A DNA stretch of 64,000 nt from JANQPA01 sp964548175 (GTDB lineage Bacteria; Bacteroidota; Bacteroidia; Chitinophagales; Saprospiraceae), in contig CAZJQS010000002.1 of the NCBI GenBank assembly GCA_964548175.1, positions 62,001 through 126,000 of the forward strand. Direction: 5' to 3'. The position numbers and the translations under genes are program-made. The notes beneath the pieces were generated by a model. It saw only the letters and a program-made list of their open reading frames with translations. It had not been told where the DNA came from and did not search any database. Below are positions 17,340 through 24,910 of the stretch, piece by piece; position 1 is the first letter of the stretch; each line of letters opens with the position of its first letter.

Positions 17340-17885
17340 GTGAATTTTATCATCTTTGACCTGGAAGCTACCTGCTGGGCCAACCGTAACGACGCCATGG
17401 TCCAGGAAATTATTGAGATCGGGGCCTTGCTGATCAATCGTTATGGAGAAGTTGAAGATACCTTCAACAGCTTTATCAAACCGATCGTCAACCCTTTCCT
17501 GTCCGCTTTCTGCTCGGAACTAACCTCTATCCGGCAGGTAGATGTCGAACGCGCGCCTTATTTTCCCGAGGTCATTGAGGATTTTTTAGACTGGATCGGC
17601 TACTATGACGATGAAGACTACCTTTTGGCATCCTGGGGTAATTTTGATAAAAAAATGCTGATACAGGATTGTGAATTGCATGGTATGGAATACGATTGGG
17701 TGGAGCCGCACATCAATCTTAAACGCCAATACCAGGAGATCAAAAGACTAAGACGGCCGCGAGGACTCAAAAAAGCCGTAAAAACCGAGGGCTTCGAGTT
17801 CACCGGCACCGCTCACCGGGGTATAGACGATGCTGAAAACCTGGCCAAGGTTTTTGCCAAGTACCTGGATGAGTGGAAATATTAG
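17340..17885 (+). CDS. DEDDh 3'-5' exonuclease, ERI-1/KapD-like
   Basis: A 181-residue exonuclease of the DnaQ superfamily. ExoI is DLEATCW (Asp8 and Glu10), ExoII lies in WGNFDKKML (about Asp101), and ExoIII is HRGIDDAENLA with catalytic His159 and Asp164. The DLEATCW form is typical of the ERI-1/KapD subgroup, which trims structured RNA 3' ends in other organisms, but DNA substrates are possible. Translation starts at GTG 17340, right before the core strand VNFIIFDLE. It lies 84 bases after the channel gene. Confidence 0.88.
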   Translation: MNFIIFDLEATCWANRNDAMVQEIIEIGALLINRYGEVEDTFNSFIKPIVNPFLSAFCSELTSIRQVDVERAPYFPEVIEDFLDWIGYYDDEDYLLASWGNFDKKMLIQDCELHGMEYDWVEPHINLKRQYQEIKRLRRPRGLKKAVKTEGFEFTGTAHRGIDDAENLAKVFAKYLDEWKY

Positions 17886-17933
17886 CCAATTTTTTTACGG
17901 CTTGCGTAAGATCAACTACCAAAAACCGGTCTC

Positions 17934-20900
17934 ATGAAAAAACATTTACCGACGACTTCCAGGGGGGAGGTCCTTATCGTATTGTTCTTTCTTTTTGTCA
18001 GGCCTTTATGGGGATTCCAACAAATTCCGGATCAATGCGAAGATAACCACCCTCCCAGATTCGACCGTTCGCTTGGCGATGCCTATATCGCTTGCACCGA
18101 TGTGGATACCATCCTGAAATATTCGGCCGTAGACGCCGTCAGGGATCCACAAAGTTGCCTTTTTTCCGGAAAAACCTGGACCTTGCTCGAGCAACAGAAT
18201 GTGTTTTTCATCAACGATATTTATGACGACTGCAGCCGCCGCTGCGCCCTCCGGTTCCAAATCAGGGATCGGATCATCAGGGGAGATGTGTGCGAAGGAG
18301 GAGGTATGGTCATTCGAACGGTCCTGGTCACCGATGAAGCGGGTCGGGGCTCCCAATTCGTCATCCGCTTTGTCGTTCGTCCGGTAGCCTTACAATTTAA
18401 CGAGGTGCAGTCGCTTTCCCTCGACGCTTGTGCACAACCTGATGCAGCGCCACCGGTATCTTCCTTGGCTCGCCGTTTGCCGTATTGGCAGAGCGCCTTT
18501 AAAAACGAAGAGGGCGCTTTTTATAAAGAATACCTGGATGAACGTTTTTTTGGAAACGAATATTCCGCATCACTTTGTGGGCAGGAAGTTGCTTTTGTGG
18601 ACGATACCGTCGCTTATGATTGCTCCGGAATGGTGCTCTCACGGCAGTGGCGCTTCAGGAATGCTTGTGACCCTGATCATTCCTGGCAAACAGGCCCACA
18701 ACAGATCATTTCGGCCAAAAAAAGCGATTACGTGATCCGGTTTCCGGCTGATGCTGAAAATTTTTGTGCCCTGAACAATATCCAGGATATCGAAATTAAC
18801 ACCTTCGGATGCGATGTGTTCGCCCTCAGCCGGGATACCCTGATCCTGCCGGGTGACGGCGATGCGTGCTTCAGGCAATGGATCACCTTCCGTGTGATCA
18901 ACTGGTGTGCTTATGACGGACAAACCCTGGAACCTACCTTGATCCCCAGGGACGTAGATTGCGACGGCCGGCTCGATGAGCCGACCTGGCTAAAAGTAGA
19001 CGACAACCAAGATTTTATCCTGGATGACGATGCTTCCGTTGCCGTTCCGGGGCGTATCGCCCCCATCGTTGAACGGGAAATTCAGTCGGGTGATGATAAC
19101 TTTAGCGCTACCACTTATAACCTTTGGATCAATAATTCCATCTATGGGTTTGACCGTTCCTGTCCATCCGGAAGTTATCCTTACCATTCCGGCTATTGGC
19201 AGTATACCCAGATTATTGAAGTATTCGACGATGAGGCGCCCCTGCTGGAATCCGAAGAAATGACTTTCTGCGCCAACGAATTCTATGCCGAGGGGGCCTG
19301 CCAGGCCGAAGTGGTCATTCCCTTCCGCGTACAGGACGCCTGTTCTGATAGAGTGAATATCGAACGGGTTTTATTAGCCGTCAATGGCAAAGATCCCGCC
19401 AACCTCCTGGGAGAACACTACCGGCTTCTGGATCAAGGAGGAGGCCGCTACGCCATTCAAAGCTTCCCGGGAACAACCCTGCCAAAAGGAAATCACCTTT
19501 TTTATGTTCAGCTTTCCGATTATTGCGGGAATACGACTAATCAAATTATTCCCTTCCGTATATTGGATTGCACAGCTCCTGCTCCTGTCTGCCATCGTTC
19601 GCTGACCGTTGACCTCTCGCCCGTAGTCGTCGATGGTCAGATTACCGGCGCGGCCTACATCCTTTGGGCAACAGACCTGGTGGCCGCTGACCTCTTCGAT
19701 TGTTCTCCACACCCGCAAGCCGATGCGGGAGGAAATGTGAAATACTATGCTTTTAAAGGGCAGATACCTTCTACTTTAGATTCCATAGCCCTGGAAACCA
19801 ACAGAACAGTGGCTTTTTCCTGCGCCGACCAGCCTGTCGTTCCGGTTTTTTTAGCAGCGGTAGATGGCGCCGGTAATTGGGATCATTGTGTTCTGAATGT
19901 TGCCGTCAGAACCGGATCCGACCCCGATCCCTGTGAGCCGGAACCGAGTTCGAGTCTGTTCGTTAGCGGGCTTATCACGACCGAATCGGACGAACCGGTA
20001 GAAAAGGTCAATGTTCAGCTTGAGGGGCCCTTCATCCGAAGCCAGCTAACAGGCCCTAATGGACTATTTGCTTTTACCGGTTTAGAAAAAGGGGATGATC
20101 TTAGTCTGACGCCCGCTCGCGACGATGCCCCGCTCAATGGAGTGACCACTTTCGATATTGTCCTGATGTCTCAGCATGTGCTGGGTGCTGAATTACTGGA
20201 CAGCCCTTATAAACTCATTGCCGCTGACATCAATCGGTCAGGTGGATTAACGTCCCTGGATATTATCCTGCTCAGAAAGCTTATCCTTAACGTGGATACC
20301 GAATTCAATAATAACCCGAGCTGGCGGTTCATTGATGCTGATTTTGTGTTTTCTGATGAAAAAAATCCATGGCGGGACCCCTTTCCGGAAACTCTTTTTT
20401 TCAGCAACTTACAAAATGAAGCAGGCAGGTCAGATTTTATCGGGCTCAAGGTAGGGGATGTCAATGGAAGCGCCCGTCCGAACAGCAATGCCGCAACGCC
20501 TCGCTCAACATCCGGTGATTTTGTTCTAAAAACGACAGTCACCCCCGGCGAAGAGCCGGGACAGATCAGGTGGGCGCTTGTTGGGGAAGGGCTGGAACAG
20601 ATCGAAGGCATACAATTTACGCTCGAGTTCGATCCGCAATTTTACGATCTGAAAGCCATTCAGTCCGGCCTGGCTGATGAAGAACATATAGGCTTAGCTT
20701 TTGCAGGGGAAGGCTTACTGACCTTTAGCTGGAATTGGATGGCAAAAAAAAGGACAATAACTTCCCAGGAGGAGCTATTCGGGCTGGTTTTGCAGAAAAA
20801 ATCCGAATCAGCCGCTGCCTATCCGCCGGTTCGATTGTCTTCGAGATTGTTACCTGCGGAGGCTTATCTGGCTTCCGGCAAAGTACTGGCAGTACAAATC

Positions 20901-21176
20901 GGACAGGGGAGGGGAGAGGAGCGTGATTTTCAGCTATTTCCTAATTATCCCAATCCTTTCAAGGAAAGCACGAGAATCCTTTTTTATCTCCCTGAAAGGT
21001 CCAGGGTCCGGCTTACGGTTGCGAATGCCGATGGAAAAATCATTCAAGTACGGCATGCCGAGCTGCCGGAAGGAAAGCACGAATTTTTATTTCGGGATTT
21101 GCCTCCGGGGGTGCTCTATTACACTTTGTCGGGCGAAGGTTTTTCGATCAGCCGAAGGATGTTATCTGTGCGTTGA
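17934..21176 (+). CDS. Large T9SS-secreted protein with dockerin-like, cohesin-like and C-terminal sorting domains
   Basis: A 1080-residue surface or secreted protein. A signal-like helix lies at about 11-28 (VLIVLFFLFVRPLWGF). Residues 30-660 are Cys-rich repeats of the HYR-like kind found in Bacteroidota giant proteins. About 675-735 is a carboxypeptidase-regulatory-like sandwich. About 735-802 reads like a type I dockerin (DIVLMSQHVLG, then AADINRSGGLTSLDIILLRK, two Ca-binding loops). About 860-975 is cohesin-like. The last 80 residues (from FQLFPNYPNPF) are a type IX secretion sorting domain. It is probably a substrate of the system that PorT (23203-23934) helps to assemble. Dockerin and cohesin in one chain suggest self-assembly, which is inference. 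Confidence 0.85.
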   Translation: MKKHLPTTSRGEVLIVLFFLFVRPLWGFQQIPDQCEDNHPPRFDRSLGDAYIACTDVDTILKYSAVDAVRDPQSCLFSGKTWTLLEQQNVFFINDIYDDCSRRCALRFQIRDRIIRGDVCEGGGMVIRTVLVTDEAGRGSQFVIRFVVRPVALQFNEVQSLSLDACAQPDAAPPVSSLARRLPYWQSAFKNEEGAFYKEYLDERFFGNEYSASLCGQEVAFVDDTVAYDCSGMVLSRQWRFRNACDPDHSWQTGPQQIISAKKSDYVIRFPADAENFCALNNIQDIEINTFGCDVFALSRDTLILPGDGDACFRQWITFRVINWCAYDGQTLEPTLIPRDVDCDGRLDEPTWLKVDDNQDFILDDDASVAVPGRIAPIVEREIQSGDDNFSATTYNLWINNSIYGFDRSCPSGSYPYHSGYWQYTQIIEVFDDEAPLLESEEMTFCANEFYAEGACQAEVVIPFRVQDACSDRVNIERVLLAVNGKDPANLLGEHYRLLDQGGGRYAIQSFPGTTLPKGNHLFYVQLSDYCGNTTNQIIPFRILDCTAPAPVCHRSLTVDLSPVVVDGQITGAAYILWATDLVAADLFDCSPHPQADAGGNVKYYAFKGQIPSTLDSIALETNRTVAFSCADQPVVPVFLAAVDGAGNWDHCVLNVAVRTGSDPDPCEPEPSSSLFVSGLITTESDEPVEKVNVQLEGPFIRSQLTGPNGLFAFTGLEKGDDLSLTPARDDAPLNGVTTFDIVLMSQHVLGAELLDSPYKLIAADINRSGGLTSLDIILLRKLILNVDTEFNNNPSWRFIDADFVFSDEKNPWRDPFPETLFFSNLQNEAGRSDFIGLKVGDVNGSARPNSNAATPRSTSGDFVLKTTVTPGEEPGQIRWALVGEGLEQIEGIQFTLEFDPQFYDLKAIQSGLADEEHIGLAFAGEGLLTFSWNWMAKKRTITSQEELFGLVLQKKSESAAAYPPVRLSSRLLPAEAYLASGKVLAVQIGQGRGEERDFQLFPNYPNPFKESTRILFYLPERSRVRLTVANADGKIIQVRHAELPEGKHEFLFRDLPPGVLYYTLSGEGFSISRRMLSVR

Positions 21177-22274
21177 TCAGACGTTAAAGCGGAAGTGCAT
21201 CACGTCACCGTCTTTAACAACGTATTCTTTACCTTCTACCCCCATTTTGCCGGCTTCTTTGACTGCCGCTTCCGATCCGTACTGTACGTAGTCATCGTAT
21301 TTGATGACTTCGGCGCGGATGAAGCCCTTTTCAAAATCGCTGTGGATCACACCGGCGGCTCCAGGAGCTTTGGTGCCTTTGGTGATGGTCCATGCACGGA
21401 CTTCCTTTTCACCGGCCGTAAAATAGGTGATCAGGTTGAGTAAGGCATAGGTGGCCCGGATCAATTTGTTGACGCCGGGTTCTTTTAAGCCCATATCTTC
21501 GAGGAATTCCCGCCGTTCTTCGATTGACTCCAGCCCGGCGATATCGGCTTCAATGCCTGCACTGATGAGGATGATCTCCGCCCGTTCTTCTTTGACGGCT
21601 TCCATGAAACGGCTGGTGTGCTGATTGCCTTCGTGGACGGAATCTTCATCCACATTACAAACGTAAAGGATGGGCTTACCGGTTAGCAGGTACAAGTCTT
21701 CGTAGAGTTCGACCTCGTCCTCTTGTAACGGATAGGAACGGGCAGGCTGACCGGATTCGAGATGCGATTTTATCTTTTCTGCCGTTTCCACCGCCTTGAT
21801 GGCTTCTTTTTCAGCGCTTTTAGCCTGCTTTTTCAGCTTATCCAGCCGTTTTTCCATGGTGTCGAGGTCTTTCAGTATCAGTTCGGTATCGATGATCTCT
21901 TTATCTCTGACCGGGTCTACACTTCCGTCTACGTGGATCACGTTATCATCTTCAAAACAGCGCACCACATGAATGATGGCGTCTACTTCACGGATGTTGG
22001 CCAGGAACTGGTTGCCGAGCCCTTCCCCCTGGCTGGCTCCCTTGATCAGTCCGGCGATATCTACGATCTCTACTGTGGTCGGCACCACTTTCTGTGGACT
22101 CACAAGTTCGGCCAGTTTGTCTAAACGTGGGTCCGGCACGATGATCACACCCACATTGGGGTCTTTAGTCGCGAAAGGATAATTAGCCGCCAGGGCTTTT
22201 CCTGAGGTCAATGCGTTGAAAAGTGTGGATTTGCCTACATTAGGAAGTCCCACAATACCTGCCTGTAATGCCAT
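21177..22274 (-). CDS. ychF: Redox-regulated ATPase YchF (Obg-like)
   Basis: A universal P-loop protein of the Obg family that prefers ATP and binds ribosomes. The 365-residue length is typical. G1 is GLPNVGKST (about 8-16), G3 is DIAGLIKGA (about 72-80), G4 is NVDE (about 205-208) and the TGS domain ends the chain (about 280-363, AWTITKGTKAPGAAG, HFRFNV). Its stop codon directly abuts the stop of the secreted-protein gene, so the two converge with no spacer. The upstream region carries the paired-hairpin repeat at 22295-22414. Confidence 0.96.
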   Translation of the reverse strand: MALQAGIVGLPNVGKSTLFNALTSGKALAANYPFATKDPNVGVIIVPDPRLDKLAELVSPQKVVPTTVEIVDIAGLIKGASQGEGLGNQFLANIREVDAIIHVVRCFEDDNVIHVDGSVDPVRDKEIIDTELILKDLDTMEKRLDKLKKQAKSAEKEAIKAVETAEKIKSHLESGQPARSYPLQEDEVELYEDLYLLTGKPILYVCNVDEDSVHEGNQHTSRFMEAVKEERAEIILISAGIEADIAGLESIEERREFLEDMGLKEPGVNKLIRATYALLNLITYFTAGEKEVRAWTITKGTKAPGAAGVIHSDFEKGFIRAEVIKYDDYVQYGSEAAVKEAGKMGVEGKEYVVKDGDVMHFRFNV

Positions 22275-22294
22275 TATTAATTGATGGTTATGAT

Positions 22295-22414
22295 TAAGTA
22301 AGTGAGCAAATTTACCTATAAAACATACACCGCCGCCGGCGGTGTATGTTTTATAGTATAACTTTTCACCGCCCGCGGGGGAAAGTTATACTTAAAATTA
22401 CTTGTTTCCTTATT
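22295..22414. repeat. REP-like element with two adjacent hairpins
   Basis: The first hairpin has a perfect 19-bp stem (22316-22334 with 22338-22356) and a 3-base loop. The second (22356-22391) has a 10-bp outer stem, GTATAACTTT with its complement, and a GC core CCGC-CC-GCGG. The flanks match 12906-12933 (left, exact, inverted) and 10689-10722 (right, 31 of 34). A related copy is at 35031-35120. It lies between two divergent gene starts, so it is not a terminator. Confidence 0.75.
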
Positions 22415-22524
22415 CTGCTTTTCTTATAATCACTAAAGTCGGCGCAAATATAGCAAAACAGGGCAGAAAAACTATTAATTCTTTTTTTGCTACGGGTAAA
22501 AAAGAATTAATCAAATTTGGCGTT

Positions 22525-22532
22525 TACTTTTG
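22525..22532 (+). promoter_or_regulatory. TAnnTTTG-type -7 element before acpH
   Basis: TACTTTTG ends 4 bases before the acpH ATG. If used, transcription would begin at or next to the start codon, giving a leaderless message. No matching -33 TTG is seen at 17-23 bases upstream, so the call is weak. Confidence 0.3.
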
Positions 22533-22536
22533 TGAA

Positions 22537-23142
22537 ATGAACTTCTTAGCACATTTATTTCTGTCTTGTGATGATGAAAAACTGATGGTCGGGAATTTCA
22601 TTGCCGATATGATCAGTAATAAGCAACTGACTTTATATCCGGAAGCCATTCGGGCAGGAGTGCTGCTGCATAGAAAAATAGACCACTACACGGATAATCA
22701 CCCTATAGTGCTGCAGGGCGTACGTCGTCTTTACGATCAGCACCGGAAATACGCTCCGGTAGTTATTGATGTATACTATGATTACTTACTGGCTAATCAT
22801 TGGGAACACTATTCTGATGAGCGATTAACGGATTTCACCCAAAGAACTTACCAGATACTGGAAAAACATCGCCTGCTCATGCCCGCTCGCATGCAAGAGA
22901 ACCTTCCCGGCATGATCGCCGATGACTGGTTGACCAAATACGGCGAGCTATACGGGATGGAACGAGCTTTCGGTAATATGCGCAGGCGAGTCAGTCAACC
23001 CGAATGGCTCGATGGCGTGATCGATTCGCTTCTTGAGCAGTTACCCCAACTGGAGGAGGAGTTTGATGCCTTCTTCCCCGATCTGATCAGGTATGTTAAG
23101 GATTTGATGTTTGATGCGTCATTTTCCAGGTTCCCTGAATAA
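22537..23142 (+). CDS. acpH: Acyl-carrier-protein phosphodiesterase-like protein
   Basis: A 201-residue HD-like protein of the AcpH family (DUF479), which removes the 4'-phosphopantetheine arm from acyl carrier protein in E. coli. I start it at 22537 because MNFLAHLFLS is the conserved N-terminus; an in-frame ATG at 22402 would cross repeat DNA. Conserved stretches are VGNFIADMI (about 19-27), LHRKIDHYTDNHP (about 46-58) and DVYYDYLLANHW (about 79-90), which carry the metal-binding His and Asp residues. The gene symbol rests on family similarity only. Confidence 0.85.
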   Translation: MNFLAHLFLSCDDEKLMVGNFIADMISNKQLTLYPEAIRAGVLLHRKIDHYTDNHPIVLQGVRRLYDQHRKYAPVVIDVYYDYLLANHWEHYSDERLTDFTQRTYQILEKHRLLMPARMQENLPGMIADDWLTKYGELYGMERAFGNMRRRVSQPEWLDGVIDSLLEQLPQLEEEFDAFFPDLIRYVKDLMFDASFSRFPE

Positions 23143-23202
23143 CGGAAGGATCGAAAGTTGCTGATGTAGAATAATCGGCCGGCGTTGTAGCGGCCGTCAG
23201 CC

Positions 23203-23934
23203 TTATCCTTCAAAATGAAGAGAGATCGTAAAGGTTCTCGACAACAATTTTTCCAACACGTTAGATTCTTCCAAAGAAGAGTTGAAGATCAGGGTGTTGC
23301 CGATACCTTGAGATATTTTAAATTCCGGAGAAAAGATAAAGAAAGGGAAGAAGAACTGTACGCCGGCGCCGTATTCCACAGAGAAGTCACTGGGAGAAAT
23401 GCGCAGCAGATCTTCCGCTTGTTTGGAACGGGAGTCGCTGGCCACATCGAAAGAATACTTGATGCCGGCGATCAGAAAGAGCCGGATGTCATTAAAAGGG
23501 GCTGATTTGTAACGAAACTGAAAGGGCATTTCCACCAGGACGGATTCTATCTGACGCTGGGCGATGGGGCCGATCCGGCGGTCGCGGGAAAACTGAATTC
23601 GACGCTCGGCAAAGGAGAGGGTAGGAAGAAAGCGAAAATCGAAATAATTGCCGATCTTAAGGTTGGTCACTATGCCGAGATTGAATCCGGGGCCGCTCAC
23701 GCCTTCGACTCCGAGTATGCTGTCATTTTGGATGAACTCCGAAGAGCGGAAAGGGGAAAAGCTGGAGCTGTTGATGCCCAGGGTAATACCGAAATAGTAA
23801 GGTTTCTGTTGGAAATCCAGAAAGTTATAATTGCCGTTGCCACCGAATTTCTGACCGAAAGCCAGGTGGACTGCTCCGGTAAATACGAGCAATAATAATA
23901 TTCTGCCAATCATGATGTTAGTTTTCAAGTACAT
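23203..23934 (-). CDS. porT: PorT/SprT-family type IX secretion protein
   Basis: An outer-membrane beta-barrel protein of about 243 residues needed for type IX secretion and gliding in Bacteroidota. Start 23934 lies just after the ubiE stop (2 bases); 23913 (MIGRILLLLVFTGAVHLAFG) is an equally good start and gives the cleaner signal peptide. Features are the signal peptide, the NYNFLDFQQKPYYFGITLGI strand after it, RDRRIGPI...QRQIESVLVEMPF in the middle, and a C-terminal strand FTISLHFEG. The ubiE-porT order is conserved in this phylum, which supports the call. It fits with the sorting tail on the 1080-residue protein nearby. Confidence 0.87.
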   Translation of the reverse strand: MYLKTNIMIGRILLLLVFTGAVHLAFGQKFGGNGNYNFLDFQQKPYYFGITLGINSSSFSPFRSSEFIQNDSILGVEGVSGPGFNLGIVTNLKIGNYFDFRFLPTLSFAERRIQFSRDRRIGPIAQRQIESVLVEMPFQFRYKSAPFNDIRLFLIAGIKYSFDVASDSRSKQAEDLLRISPSDFSVEYGAGVQFFFPFFIFSPEFKISQGIGNTLIFNSSLEESNVLEKLLSRTFTISLHFEG

Positions 23935-23936
23935 GC

Positions 23937-24677
23937 TTATTCCTGTTTTTTTCCGCAATAGATCGAGCAAACGCCAAAAGTCAGTGGTATCCAGCGGTTA
24001 GCCTGATAACCGGATTTTCGGAGCAGGTCCAGAAAAGCCTCTCCCGAGGGGAAAGCCTGCACTGAATCGTACAAGTACCGGTAGGCCTGCGCATCTTTGG
24101 AAATTAAACGCCCGATCCAGGGTAAAAGGTATTTGAAGTAGGCATTAAATATGCCGTTAAAAAAAATAGAGTTGGTTTTCGAAAATTCCAGAATGATCAG
24201 TTGGCCGCCAGGTTTTAACACCCTGTTCATTTCTACTAACCCTTTCTGCACGTTTTCAAAATTGCGTACGCCAAATGCAACTGTTATCGCATCAAAAGTA
24301 TTGTTTGAAAAGGGTAAATTTTCTGCATCTCCTTCTACAAAAGTGATGGACCGGCTCAGGTTTTTCTTCTTGGCCTTGATCTTTCCAATCTCCAGCATCT
24401 CCGGCGCCAGATCCAGCCCGGTAATATGTGCCTGAGGAAATTTTTGAGCCACCTCAATGGCGAGATCCCCGGTACCCGTAGCAAGGTCAAGGATATCTGC
24501 TTTTCCTTCGACCGGGATCAGAGAAATGGCTTTTTTTCTCCATCCCTTATCGATGCCTAGTGACAATAAACGATTCAAAAGGTCGTATCGCCGGGCAATG
24601 TTATTGAACATTTGGCGGACCTGCTTTTTTTTGCTCTCTCCACTTTGATAGGGTACTACTGGTTTCGACATATGCAT
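23937..24677 (-). CDS. ubiE: Demethylmenaquinone/ubiquinone methyltransferase
   Basis: The class I SAM methyltransferase that makes menaquinone from demethylmenaquinone (also called menG). The 246 residues include the signature VRQMFNNIARRYDLLNRLLS (about 21-40), the SAM loop DLATGTGDLAIE (about 65-76), the acidic DLAPEML (about 90-96) and AFGVRNFENVQKG (about 138-150). It heads a two-gene unit with porT. As Bacteroidota respire with menaquinone, menaquinone rather than ubiquinone is the expected product. Confidence 0.95.
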   Translation of the reverse strand: MHMSKPVVPYQSGESKKKQVRQMFNNIARRYDLLNRLLSLGIDKGWRKKAISLIPVEGKADILDLATGTGDLAIEVAQKFPQAHITGLDLAPEMLEIGKIKAKKKNLSRSITFVEGDAENLPFSNNTFDAITVAFGVRNFENVQKGLVEMNRVLKPGGQLIILEFSKTNSIFFNGIFNAYFKYLLPWIGRLISKDAQAYRYLYDSVQAFPSGEAFLDLLRKSGYQANRWIPLTFGVCSIYCGKKQE

Positions 24678-24877
24678 AAATTTGTGTATCTTTATAGCTG
24701 ATTTTAATGGTTAAAAGCAGCCGGTCTGCCACTTCTGAACTGATACTGATCCTATCTGAAAAGGCCTCCAGCGCCTCTTTTGGTCGTTAAGGATAATCGT
24801 CAGGGTCAAAGTATAAAGACCGGGCCTGACTACTTACAACAAGACTGCAATTATTACAAAAAAGATTGGATTTTTGT

Positions 24878-24885
24878 TATCTTTG
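24878..24885 (+). promoter_or_regulatory. Putative -7 promoter element of gyrA
   Basis: TATCTTTG, followed by CA, is a perfect TAnnTTTG element 25 bases before the gyrA ATG. A clear -33 TTG at the usual spacing is not seen. Confidence 0.5.
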
Positions 24886-24910
24886 CATGCCTTTCTGAAA
24901 AGTAAAAAAT

